56,759 nucleotides of DNA from Pseudomonas sp. K2I15 (GTDB taxonomy: Bacteria > Pseudomonadota > Gammaproteobacteria > Pseudomonadales > Pseudomonadaceae), in contig NZ_NIXO01000042.1 in assembly GCF_002204795.1 (NCBI RefSeq), forward strand, positions 1-56,759. Direction: 5' to 3'. The notes beneath the pieces were generated by a model. The model did no database searches. It saw nothing but the letters and a program-made list of their open reading frames with translations, and was not told the DNA's origin. The position numbers and the translations under genes are program-made. Shown one piece after another: positions 25,255 to 34,573 of the stretch (position 1 is its first letter; every line of letters begins with the position of its first letter).

Positions 25255-25788
25255 TTAATTTTCGCAAGTGGCGTTCCGTAGGTCGTGCCACATATGCACT
25301 TTCGAAACGAATTGCTGCCCTACGGCTACCGCCAAAGGTTCTATCCCAAATGGCTGGAATCCCATTCGCTCATAGAGCCCTTGTGCGCCTCGATTACCTT
25401 CGGTGACGGTGAGTTGAACGAGCAAAAGCTGAGACTGGGATTTCGCATAGGCCAGGACGCTACACAGCAGCTTATATCCGATGCCTTTCTCTCGGTGAGC
25501 GAGTGGAACGTACATTCCGAAGAGCGTGGATTTGTGGCTGGCCTTTTTTCTTCTATCAACAGAAAGTCCGGCGACACCAAGTAATTGCCCACCCTCAAAC
25601 GCAGCGAATACCACATCGGCAGCGTCAGTTCCGCTATCAAGCCTTTTCTCCCACCACTCGATGGGCAATGCTTCGCGCTCACCAACATCAGAAGTAAAAG
25701 CGTCGGGATGAAGGCGATACGCTTCAAGCATTAGCATTCGATAAGACGAGGCATAGTCTGGGGTCAGTCGTTGAATTACGGTCGTCAT
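25255..25788 (-). CDS. GNAT-family N-acetyltransferase
   Basis: About 177 residues from the ATG at 25788; a GTG three codons upstream is an alternative. The acetyl-CoA fold is clear: IQRLTPDYASSYRMLMLEAYRLHPDAF at the start, VFAAFEGGQLLGVAGLSVDRR, the pyrophosphate loop MYVPLAHREKGIGYKLL, and the C-terminal VTEGNRGAQGLYERMGFQPFG. Substrate unknown. It converges with the VOC gene; the short spacer contains GGTCTGACCCTACTCTTTAA, reminiscent of the motif near 4145. Confidence 0.85.
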   Translation of the reverse strand: MTTVIQRLTPDYASSYRMLMLEAYRLHPDAFTSDVGEREALPIEWWEKRLDSGTDAADVVFAAFEGGQLLGVAGLSVDRRKKASHKSTLFGMYVPLAHREKGIGYKLLCSVLAYAKSQSQLLLVQLTVTEGNRGAQGLYERMGFQPFGIEPLAVAVGQQFVSKVHMWHDLRNATCEN

Positions 25789-25987
25789 CGAAGTCACATT
25801 CCATGGTTGTACACGGATTATTTGCTTTTTGGTCCCAACGCGACACGGACGCAGATGCTTGCGTTTTTCAACAGAATCGACCCAAAGCCATCCCTCAATA
25901 AGTTTCGTGAGTACCCGCTGCTAAAATTGCCGAGTCGCTGCAGCAACCCGGCGACTGACGCAACTGTAGGCAATGGAGCAAGGCGCC

Positions 25988-27238
25988 TTACGGCTTGCTA
26001 TACGCCATGTACTCATTCTGCAAAACAATGTGGTCTGCCACATACTTCGCATCGTGCCAAACCCCATAGATGAACGAAGACGCGCGGTTCACCAGGTTCG
26101 GCAAACCCAAGAAGTAAATCCCACTCTCCGCCGAAATCCCGCGCTTATGGAAAGGCTCGCCTTTCTCGTCAAACGCTTTCACCTTCAGCCAGCTGAAATC
26201 GAAACTGAAACCCGTGGCCCACAGAATCGTAGTCACACCGGCCTCAGCCAAATCCAGGCTCAGGATCGGGTTCACAAGGCATTCCGGGTCCGCCAGCAAT
26301 TCCCACGCTTCAGGCTCCGGCGCGAATGGCAGCCCGTTCTGCTCGATATAGGCGTCGGCATCGCGCAACACATCAAAGTAGGCACGGTCACCTTCCGCCA
26401 CGTTGGCCGCCAGGCCAGGCTCAAATTCCATCACGCCTTCATCCCACGCCCGGGTCACCCCCACCAGCGTAATGCCCATGTGCGCCAGGCGGCGGAAGTC
26501 GACGGTCTTGCCGCCTTCATACCCACTGACCGCAAACGCCACATGCTTCTTCTTCGGCTGGATTTTGACTTCATCCCACAAGCCCAGCGCGCCCAGCCAC
26601 CAGCAGTAATCCCGGCCACGATACGAGCGAGGAGGGCGATAGTGTTCGCCCACCGAGAGGTACACGGTCTTGCCGGCCTTTTGCAGTTCTTCGGCAATCT
26701 GCGAACCCGATGCACCAGCCCCTACCACCAACACAGCGCCCTCAGCTAACTGGCCGGGGTTCTTGTAGGCAGAGGAGTGAAGCTGCTGCACCTTCGCGTG
26801 TTCCGGCACCAGATTCGGGATGGACGGCCGTTGGAAAGGCCCCGTCGCCGCCACCACGTTAGCGGCCTCGATCACGCCCGCCGAGGTGGTCACCTTGAAC
26901 CCGGGCCGACCTGTGTGGCGCTCCACTTGCTGCACCTCAACGCCGGTGCGCACCGGCGCCTTCAGCATGTGCACGTACTCTTCAAAGTACGCCGCCATGC
27001 GCTCTTTCGGCGGGAAGCTCTCGGGGGAAATACCCTCGAATTTCAGGCCCGGAAAACGGTCATGCCAGGCCGGGCCATTGGCGACCAGCGAGTCCCAGCG
27101 TTCCGACCGCCAGCGCTCGGCAATGCGGTTGCGCTCCAGCACGATGTGCGGCACGCCCATGAGTGAGAGATGCTCGCTCATGGCGACCCCCGCCTGGCCT
27201 GCGCCGACCACCAGGGTGTTGATTTTTTCAACTGACAT
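25988..27238 (-). CDS. Flavin-containing monooxygenase (CzcO-like)
   Basis: 416 residues. The FAD Rossmann motif VVGAGQAGVAMSEHL opens the protein, followed by RWRSERWDSL. A second dinucleotide site for NADPH is VVVGAGASGSQIAEELQKAG, and the linking ATG sequence is ATGPFQRPSIPN. This is the layout of the flavoprotein monooxygenases that oxygenate N, S or ketone groups. It is the left-most gene of the LysR-centred catabolic locus. It has its own 109-base upstream spacer containing a LysR-type box matching one before ridA, which suggests co-regulation from a separate promoter. It likely performs an early oxidation of the imported compound. Confidence 0.87.
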   Translation of the reverse strand: MSVEKINTLVVGAGQAGVAMSEHLSLMGVPHIVLERNRIAERWRSERWDSLVANGPAWHDRFPGLKFEGISPESFPPKERMAAYFEEYVHMLKAPVRTGVEVQQVERHTGRPGFKVTTSAGVIEAANVVAATGPFQRPSIPNLVPEHAKVQQLHSSAYKNPGQLAEGAVLVVGAGASGSQIAEELQKAGKTVYLSVGEHYRPPRSYRGRDYCWWLGALGLWDEVKIQPKKKHVAFAVSGYEGGKTVDFRRLAHMGITLVGVTRAWDEGVMEFEPGLAANVAEGDRAYFDVLRDADAYIEQNGLPFAPEPEAWELLADPECLVNPILSLDLAEAGVTTILWATGFSFDFSWLKVKAFDEKGEPFHKRGISAESGIYFLGLPNLVNRASSFIYGVWHDAKYVADHIVLQNEYMAYSKP

Positions 27239-27326
27239 GTGAGCTTCCTAAAGATAAGCGACCATCGACAGGTGCCAGTGTGATCAAGCGCCAGCCACTC
27301 GGAAATTATGCTTTTTGAACGTAGAG

Positions 27327-27344
27327 GTTAGGCAAAACCAAAGC
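27327..27344 (-). promoter_or_regulatory. LysR-type box before the monooxygenase
   Basis: GTTAGGCAAAACCAAAGC matches the T-N11-A rule (TT, eleven bases, AA) and shares the core TTAGGCAAAACC with the box at 28325-28343. It lies about 90 bases before the monooxygenase start and just past the end of the aroQ-like gene. Confidence 0.5.
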
Positions 27345-27347
27345 GCT

Positions 27348-27791
27348 TCAATCGGCCTCCAACAGCTCGGCCACGGCCGTCAGGGCCAGGCGATAGCCCA
27401 GCGCGCCGAGGCCTGCGATCACGCCGGTGGCGGCTTTGGACACATAGGAGTGATGACGGAAAGGCTCGCGCTTCCAGATGTTGCTCATGTGCACTTCGAT
27501 GATCGCGCCGTCGAACGCCAGCAGCGCATCCAGGATCGGCACCGAGCTGTAGGTCAGGCCGGCGGCGTTGATGATGATCGCGTCGGCGTGGAGCCGAGCC
27601 TCCTGAATCCAGTCCACCAGCACGCCTTCGTGGTTGCTCTGGCGAAACTCCAGGGTCAGGCCCAGTTCAGTGGCGTGGCGCTGGCAGCGTGCTTCGATGC
27701 TGGCGAAACTTTCGCTGCCGTAGGTGCCGGCTTTGTCCAGCCCGTACAGGTTGGCGTTGGGGCCGTTGAGGAAATACACAGTGCGGGGCAT
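27348..27791 (-). CDS. AroQ-like type II dehydroquinase homologue with altered active site
   Basis: 147 residues from the ATG at 27791, with GGAG six bases upstream. The fold of type II 3-dehydroquinate dehydratase is obvious: FLNGPNANLYG, RQSNHEGVLVDWIQ, INAAGLTYSSV, IIEVHMSNIWKREPFRHHSY. Numbering happens to match the M. tuberculosis enzyme: Asn12, Tyr24, Asn75, Asp88, Glu99, His101, Arg108 and Arg112 are kept. However, the catalytic Arg19 is Asp and His81 of the THTS loop is Tyr. It lies 16 bases after ridA in a catabolic operon, not with shikimate genes. It is therefore probably a dehydratase or hydrolase for another ring or hydroxy acid. Confidence 0.8.
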   Translation of the reverse strand: MPRTVYFLNGPNANLYGLDKAGTYGSESFASIEARCQRHATELGLTLEFRQSNHEGVLVDWIQEARLHADAIIINAAGLTYSSVPILDALLAFDGAIIEVHMSNIWKREPFRHHSYVSKAATGVIAGLGALGYRLALTAVAELLEAD

Positions 27792-27807
27792 GGGAAACTC
27801 CAGGTCG

Positions 27808-28242
27808 TCAGGTTTGCTGGCCAGGGTTCCAGTCATCCGGCACCACGGCAATCACATCGATTTCCATCAGCCACTCCGGCTGACCCAGGCCCGAAATCAC
27901 CAGGCCGGTGGAGATCGGGAACACGCCCTTGAGCCATTTGCCGACCTCCTGGTACACCGGCTCGCGGTAGCGCGGGTCGATCAGGTAGGTGGTGGTCTTC
28001 ACGATGTGCGACAGGTCGGAGCCGGCCTCTTCAAGCAGTTGCTTGACGTTTTTCATCGCCTGCTCGGCTTGCGCGCGTGGGTCGCCGAGGCCGATCAGGT
28101 TGCCTTCAAAATCGGTACCGATCTGGCCACGTACATAAATGGTGTTGCCAGCGCGTACGGCCTGGCACAGGTCGTTGTCCAGCGACTGGTTCGGGTAGGT
28201 CTGCTTGGTGTTGAACATGCGGATACGGGTATGGGTGGGCAT
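27808..28242 (-). CDS. RidA-family (YjgF/YER057c) enamine/imine deaminase-like protein
   Basis: About 144 residues from the ATG at 28242. Family features include LCQAVRAGNTIYVRGQIGTDFEGN, DPRAQAEQAMKNVKQLLEEAGSDLSHIVKTTTYL and the C-terminal LMEIDVIAVVP. In canonical RidA a late arginine (near position 105) binds the substrate carboxylate; here that region reads ISTGLVISGLG without an arginine. It thus belongs to an Rid subfamily of uncertain catalysis. It is the first gene left of the LysR regulator, upstream of the aroQ-like gene. A role hydrolysing an imine made by the pathway oxygenases is plausible but inferred. Confidence 0.85.
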   Translation of the reverse strand: MPTHTRIRMFNTKQTYPNQSLDNDLCQAVRAGNTIYVRGQIGTDFEGNLIGLGDPRAQAEQAMKNVKQLLEEAGSDLSHIVKTTTYLIDPRYREPVYQEVGKWLKGVFPISTGLVISGLGQPEWLMEIDVIAVVPDDWNPGQQT

Positions 28243-28324
28243 TGCTGGCAACTCTTGGGGAGCGGAATAAATCCAGCTTCACATTGGCCCCGCTCGCGCG
28301 AAACCAGCATTTGCGCGAGGTAAT

Positions 28325-28343
28325 GCTTAGGCAAAACCGAAGC
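28325..28343. promoter_or_regulatory. LysR-type box between ridA and lysR
   Basis: GCTTAGGCAAAACCGAAGC is a perfect GCTT-N11-AAGC dyad, the classical LysR-family T-N11-A box. It lies 82 bases before ridA and 115 bases before the divergent regulator. Its core recurs upstream of the monooxygenase (27327-27344). It is the likely site of the LysR protein encoded at 28459. Confidence 0.6.
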
Positions 28344-28458
28344 GCCGTAGCCAAGCGCCGGCGTAAGGCCAAAACAGCACCCGGCATGAACCATGCACGG
28401 TGTGGTTGAGGCAGTCGACGCCAGCTCGGCGTCAGCTCATTGATGATGTGGAGGCGTG

Positions 28459-29424
28459 ATGCTCAGTCGTATTACCCAGCGCCAACTGGAATATTTCGTG
28501 GCTTCCGGTGAGGCAGGCAGCATCAGTGCGGCGTCTGAACGCATTCATGTGTCATCGCCCTCTATCTCGGCGGCGATCACCCATATGGAGGCCGAGCTGG
28601 GCATCCAGCTGTTTGTTCGTCACCACGCCCAGGGCATTTCCCTCACGGCGGTGGGGCGCCAGGTGATGCAAGAGGCCAAGCTGATCCTGGAGCAGATGAC
28701 CAACCTCTACACCATCGCTTCCGAGTCGCTGAACACCGTCCGCGGCCCGCTGCGGGTGGGTTGCCTGGAATGGCTGGCGCCGATGATTACTCCCGAATTG
28801 GTATTCGGTTTTGGCCGGGCGTTTCCAGGCGTGCGTATCACGCAAGTGGAGGGTAACCACGAGGAACTGCTGGAAAAACTGCGCAGCGCCGAGATCGATA
28901 TCGCCCTGACCTACGACCTGGTGACCAGCGAAGACATCGACTTCCAGCCGCTGGCGCAACTGCCGCCGTATGTGATGGTGGGTGAGTACCACCCGCTGGC
29001 AAGTCTGTCGGCGGTGAGCATGCTCGACCTTGAGGATTACCCGGTGGTGCTGCTGGACACGCCCTGGAGCCGGGAATACTTCCTCAGCTTCTTTATGCAG
29101 GCGGGCACCACGCCGAACATCATCATGCGCTCCAGCAACCTTGAAACGGTGCGCTCGATGGTCGCCAACGGCATCGGCTATTCCTTCGCGAATGCCCGGC
29201 CCAAAGCCAACCTTTCCCAGGACGGCAAGCGCTTGATCCGCTTGCGGTTGTCCGGGCCGCACCGGCCCATGCAGCTGGGTTATGCCACGGCCAGCAATAC
29301 CCAATTGTCTCGCGTGGTGTCGGCCTTTGCCGAGCGTTGCCGCATGTTTGTTTCAGACCAGTACATCCCGGGTATGGCGGCCCCCAGCTTTTTCGATGCC
29401 CATGCGGTGCGCGCCGTCGTGTAG
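28459..29424 (+). CDS. LysR-family regulator of the catabolic locus
   Basis: 321 residues from the ATG at 28459; GGAGG lies just upstream and a GTG one codon earlier is the alternative. The winged helix is MLSRITQRQLEYFVASGEAGSISAASERIHVSSPSISAAITHMEAELG. The effector domain begins GPLRVGCLEWLAPMITPELV. It sits between two oppositely oriented gene groups, ridA-aroQ-monooxygenase to the left and the transport and hydrolase operon to the right. The LysR boxes at 28325 and 27327 are its best candidate targets. It probably activates the locus in response to the substrate. Confidence 0.88.
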   Translation: MLSRITQRQLEYFVASGEAGSISAASERIHVSSPSISAAITHMEAELGIQLFVRHHAQGISLTAVGRQVMQEAKLILEQMTNLYTIASESLNTVRGPLRVGCLEWLAPMITPELVFGFGRAFPGVRITQVEGNHEELLEKLRSAEIDIALTYDLVTSEDIDFQPLAQLPPYVMVGEYHPLASLSAVSMLDLEDYPVVLLDTPWSREYFLSFFMQAGTTPNIIMRSSNLETVRSMVANGIGYSFANARPKANLSQDGKRLIRLRLSGPHRPMQLGYATASNTQLSRVVSAFAERCRMFVSDQYIPGMAAPSFFDAHAVRAVV

Positions 29425-29526
29425 GCGCTGGCTTGCCTGCGAGGGTCGTTAACGATGACGTTGGCATCCTGGATGAACGCGGCGCCCTCAGGTTTTTCGC
29501 TGGCAAGCCAGCTCCTGCAGGTAGGG
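29425..29526. repeat. REPIN: paired inverted REP elements
   Basis: Two REP-like palindromic arms (GCTGGCTTGCC...GCGAGGGTCG and TTTTTCGCTGGCAAGCCAGC) face each other around a spacer containing GTTAACGATGACGTTGGCATCCTG. The same doublet recurs at 54148-54247. These are typical non-autonomous elements of Pseudomonas mobilised by RAYT transposases; no RAYT gene is present here. Confidence 0.75.
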
Positions 29527-29791
29527 CGTGCTCGCAATGCACCAAAAGGTTGCGCCGGCTTCACTGTGGGCGTGGTCCCGCCCCAAAAGGAGACATGCTG
29601 TTTTGACTGTCCAGTCGTCACCCAGGGAACGGTGACGCTGCGTAGGTTCTCCCTACCCAATAGGCCGGCTTTTACGAATTGACCCCAAGTGCCTCCTCCC
29701 ACGAATCTCAGTCCATCGGTGCAGATCAGGGTTCGACCTTCACGTTGAGCATTCGGTGGGCATTTTCATTTTTTTGTCGAGCACAGTGACG
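29527..29791. other. Intergenic DNA before the ABC transporter
   Basis: About 265 bases from the REPIN to the transporter start. It includes CGTCACC (29616-29622) and GGTGACG (29631-29637), a 7-bp dyad with an 8-base spacer that could be an operator. The promoter of the right-hand operon must lie here. I found no copy of the TTAGGCAAAACC core and no credible gene. Confidence 0.35.
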
Positions 29792-31309
<1,518 letters not shown>

Positions 31310-31344
31310 CCCCCTTAACGTTCGAGCGACAAGAGAGCAACAAC

Positions 31345-32217
31345 ATGATCGGGCAAGCGCAAATTGAACAGTTTCATCGTGACGGTTTTTTGGTGGTGCA
31401 AGACGTGCTGTCGGCTGAAGAAGTGGCCGCGTTGCAGCACGACTTCGACCAGTGGGTAGAAGACAGCCGTGGTCACGACCAGGGCTGGGGCGAAACGGTG
31501 GATGGTCGTGCGCGTTTCGACCTGGAGGGCGACCATCGCCCGGATCATCCCTCGCTGCGCCGGGTGAGTTCGCCCACCGAGATTTCGCCGGCATACCAGC
31601 GCGTGGCGCTGCAATCGCGGATGGCGGCGATCTCCGCGCAACTGATCGGGGCCGGCGGTACGCGCTTTCATCACAGCAAGATCAACTCGAAATTGCCGCA
31701 CACCGCAACGCAGGTTAAGTGGCACCAGGACTTCCTGTTCACGCCCCACAGCAACGACGACATCGTCACGGCCCTGCTGATGGTCAGCGAAGTCACGCCG
31801 CAAAATGGCCCGCTGAATGTGATTCCCGGCAGCCACAAAGGCCCGCTGTGGTCGCACTGGCACGATCAGCGTTTCACCGGCTCGGTGGACGACGCGGTGG
31901 TCGACGACCTGTGCCAGAACCCGGTCGCCTGTTATGGCCCGGCCGGCTCGGTGTGCTTCATGCACACCCGTCTTTTGCATGCTTCAAGCCCTAACGAGAC
32001 CGAACTGCCGCGCACCTTGTTCATCAGCGTCTACGCCGCTGAAGACGCGCTGCCATTCGGCGAAAACCCGCTGCCCTGCGCACACGCCGGCCTGATGGTG
32101 GCCGGTGAAGAAAGTGGCTTGGTGCGCTCCACGCAAAACCATATGCGCTTGCCGCAGAAGCCCCGTGGCGCCTCTTTCTTTGTGCAACAGGCCGGCCAAG
32201 ACTCCGCCACTGCCTAA
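31345..32217 (+). CDS. Phytanoyl-CoA dioxygenase (PhyH)-family Fe(II)/2OG oxygenase
   Basis: 290 residues from the ATG at 31345, preceded by AAGAGAG. The start IEQFHRDGFLVVQDVLSAEEVAALQHDFDQ is typical of PhyH proteins. Iron ligands are probably the His and Asp of VKWHQDFLF and the distal His of MHTRLLHASSPN; the arginine of LPRTLFISVY should bind 2-oxoglutarate. PLNVIPGSHKGPLWSHW completes the barrel. It hydroxylates a small molecule. It lies between the permease/ATPase and the binding protein of the same importer, so its substrate is probably the imported compound or its first product. Confidence 0.88.
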   Translation: MIGQAQIEQFHRDGFLVVQDVLSAEEVAALQHDFDQWVEDSRGHDQGWGETVDGRARFDLEGDHRPDHPSLRRVSSPTEISPAYQRVALQSRMAAISAQLIGAGGTRFHHSKINSKLPHTATQVKWHQDFLFTPHSNDDIVTALLMVSEVTPQNGPLNVIPGSHKGPLWSHWHDQRFTGSVDDAVVDDLCQNPVACYGPAGSVCFMHTRLLHASSPNETELPRTLFISVYAAEDALPFGENPLPCAHAGLMVAGEESGLVRSTQNHMRLPQKPRGASFFVQQAGQDSATA

Positions 32218-32245
32218 CCTCCTTCTCACCTAGCAGGGAATTACC

Positions 32246-33079
32246 ATGACAGCGTTTCACATGATTGCTCGCCCTATTGCCGTGTGCCTGCTGGGCGCTG
32301 CGGTTGCAATGACGTCGTTGGCGGCTTCGGCTTTCCAGAAAGACGGGAAAATTGTCGCCGGTTCCGATATGACGTTTTTTCCCTATGAGTACATGGATAA
32401 CAACAAGCCCGCAGGCTTCGATATTGAGTTCATGGACGGCCTGGCCAAGACCATGGGCCGCACTGTCGAGACCCTCGACACGCGCTTTCCCAACCTGATC
32501 ACCGGCTTGCAGGCGGGGCGGTTCGACGTGACCAACTCCTCGATGTACATCACCGCCGAACGGGTGAAAGTCATCGACATGATCCCGTACCTCAAGAGCG
32601 GTGAATCGATCCTCACCCTTAAGGGCAGCGAGTTCCAGCCCAAGACGCCGGAAGAGTTCTGTGGCCACAAGATCGGCTCAATGGGGGCCACCTCCTGGCT
32701 GGCGCAGATGCACAAGCTGTCGGATGAGTATTGCGTGAAGAAAGGCCTGAAGCCGATCGCGATCAGCGAGTACAGCACCGACCCACAAACCACCCAGGCC
32801 TTGCTGGCCCATGCCGTTGAGGCGCAGATCACCGACGCCGCCGTAGCCCGTGGCGCAGTCGACAAGCTGGGCGGCCGTGTGGTGATTTCTTCCGACACCT
32901 TGATCTACCCGGTGCTGAACGGCTTCGGTGTGAAGAAGGGCAATGACGAAGTCAAAAACGCCTTAATCGAAGGCATCAAGAAATTCAGCGCAACCCCTGA
33001 ATATGCCGCCTTGCTCAAGAAATACAACTTCCAGGCGCCTACCGATGCCGACATCGCCGAGCTGATGCCGAAGTCTTGA
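32246..33079 (+). CDS. ABC transporter periplasmic substrate-binding protein
   Basis: 277 residues with a cleavable signal peptide (RPIAVCLLGAAVAMTSLAASA). The mature part is a family-3 solute-binding protein: IVAGSDMTFFPYEYMDNNKPAGFDIEFMDGLAKTMG, then FPNLITGLQAGRFDVTNSSMYITAERVKVIDM. Proteins of this group bind polar amino acids, opines and related compounds. It is the partner of the fused permease/ATPase two genes upstream. Confidence 0.92.
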   Translation: MTAFHMIARPIAVCLLGAAVAMTSLAASAFQKDGKIVAGSDMTFFPYEYMDNNKPAGFDIEFMDGLAKTMGRTVETLDTRFPNLITGLQAGRFDVTNSSMYITAERVKVIDMIPYLKSGESILTLKGSEFQPKTPEEFCGHKIGSMGATSWLAQMHKLSDEYCVKKGLKPIAISEYSTDPQTTQALLAHAVEAQITDAAVARGAVDKLGGRVVISSDTLIYPVLNGFGVKKGNDEVKNALIEGIKKFSATPEYAALLKKYNFQAPTDADIAELMPKS

Positions 33080-33136
33080 TCGAGCCTTTAGCGTGCGCCG
33101 CACCCGGGTGCGGCCACGCCCTGCGGAGAAAGCTAC

Positions 33137-33868
33137 ATGGCGTTATCACTTGAAGAGCAAACGCGCATCGACCTGGCGGCAACCTTCCGCATCGTTGCGC
33201 ACCTGAGCATGCATGAGGCGGTGGCCAACCATTTCAGCGCGGCAGTGTCGGCCGACGGCAAACAGTTTTTGCTCAACCCGAAGTGGAAGCACTTCTCGCG
33301 TATCCGTGCCAGTGACCTGTTGCTGTTGAACGCCGACGACGCCTCAGGCGCCGATCATCCGGACGTGGATTCCACCGCCTGGTCGATCCACGGGCAGATT
33401 CACCGGTTGTTGCCGCAAACCCGCGCCGTGCTGCACCTGCACCCGGTGTACACCACGGCGGTTGCTTGCCTGGCCAAGCCGCACATTCCGCCGATCGACC
33501 AGAACACCGCGCGCTATTTCAATCGCGTGGCGGTGGACGAGCTGTACGGCGGCATGGCCGACACCGAAGCCGAAGGCGAGCGCCTGGCCGGGTTGCTGGA
33601 CGGCAAGAGCCGCTTGTTGATGGGCAACCATGGGGTGATGGTCACGGCCACTTCCATCGGTGAGGCATTCGACGATATCTGGACCCTGGAACGCGCCTGC
33701 CAGATCCTGGTGACGGCGTGGTCCACCGGCCAACCGCTGCGGGTACTGTCTGACGAAGTGGCCGAAAAAACTGCGCGGGGCTGGGAAGGCATCACGGATT
33801 TCTCGCAACGGCATTTTGAAGAAATGAAGCAGTTGATGATCGACGCCGACCCTTGGTTGCTCGACTGA
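33137..33868 (+). CDS. Class II aldolase/adducin-family protein
   Basis: 243 residues, with GGAG before the ATG. It has the AraD-type fold: FRIVAHLSMHEAVANHFSAAVS at the start, the metal-binding HLHPVYTTAVACL, and LLMGNHGVMVTATSIGEAFDDIWTLERACQ with the third ligand region. Family members are zinc lyases or epimerases acting on phosphorylated sugars or hydroxy-acid substrates; several catabolic paralogues decarboxylate or cleave non-sugar acids. It follows the binding-protein gene in the operon and probably does C-C cleavage or decarboxylation in the pathway. Confidence 0.88.
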   Translation: MALSLEEQTRIDLAATFRIVAHLSMHEAVANHFSAAVSADGKQFLLNPKWKHFSRIRASDLLLLNADDASGADHPDVDSTAWSIHGQIHRLLPQTRAVLHLHPVYTTAVACLAKPHIPPIDQNTARYFNRVAVDELYGGMADTEAEGERLAGLLDGKSRLLMGNHGVMVTATSIGEAFDDIWTLERACQILVTAWSTGQPLRVLSDEVAEKTARGWEGITDFSQRHFEEMKQLMIDADPWLLD

Positions 33869-33895
33869 TTTGACCCCTCACAGGCAGGAATTCCC

Positions 33896-34573
33896 ATGAC
33901 CTTTTCGGTTGTCGCCCGCTGTGCCGAAACCGGCCAGCTGGGTATCGCTATCAGCTCGTCGAGCATTGCCGTGGGTGCCCGTTGCCCCTGGTTGCGCCCG
34001 GGCGTGGGCGCGGTGGCGTCGCAAAACATCACCTTGCCGGCACTCGGCCCGCAAAGCCTGGATCTGTTGGCCAAAGGCATGGCGCCGAGTGAGGCACTGG
34101 CCAGCGTGCTCACCCCGCAAAACCACAGTGAGTATCGCCAGGTGACGGCCATCGATAGCGCTGGCAGAACCGCACACTTCAGCGGCGCGCACACCCTGGG
34201 CATTCACCACGCGGTCAGCGGGGAGCAATGCGTGGCGGCGGGGAACATGCTGGCCGATACCGGCGTGATCGACGCCATGGTGCGCGCCTTTGAAGGCACG
34301 CCTGGGCACCTCGCCGACCGACTGCTCGCCGCCATGCAAGCGGGTGTGGCTGGCGGCGGCGAGGCCGGGCCGGTGCATTCTGCCGCGCTGGTGGTGGTCG
34401 GCGACCACCTGTGGCCTATCGTCAATCTGCGGGTGGACTGGGCCGATGAAGACCCGATCGGCGCCCTCGAGCAACTCTGGCAGGCCTATCGCGGGCAAAT
34501 GCAGGACTACATCGACCGCGCCATCAACCCGCAATTTGCCCCAGGTTATGCGGTGCCGGGAGATGACCGATGA
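33896..34573 (+). CDS. DUF1028 Ntn-hydrolase-superfamily protein
   Basis: 225 residues. MTFSVVARCAETGQLGIAISSSSIAVGARCPWLRPGVGAVASQNIT is the signature opening of DUF1028; removal of Met would leave Thr2 as an N-terminal nucleophile. QAGVAGGGEAGPVHSAALVVV and the aspartate-rich VDWADEDPIGALEQLW complete the domain. The family is assigned to the Ntn hydrolases but its reaction is not established. Its last codons overlap the start of an M20 deacylase by four bases (ATGA), so the two are made together. Amide-bond hydrolysis is the obvious guess. Confidence 0.87.
   Translation: MTFSVVARCAETGQLGIAISSSSIAVGARCPWLRPGVGAVASQNITLPALGPQSLDLLAKGMAPSEALASVLTPQNHSEYRQVTAIDSAGRTAHFSGAHTLGIHHAVSGEQCVAAGNMLADTGVIDAMVRAFEGTPGHLADRLLAAMQAGVAGGGEAGPVHSAALVVVGDHLWPIVNLRVDWADEDPIGALEQLWQAYRGQMQDYIDRAINPQFAPGYAVPGDDR

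Noticed and set aside
29527..29791. Possible NtrC-like or sigma-54 promoter before the ABC transporter
   Set aside because: TGCACCAAAAGGTTGC and a GG-N10-GC spacing occur, but neither fits the consensus well enough to claim.
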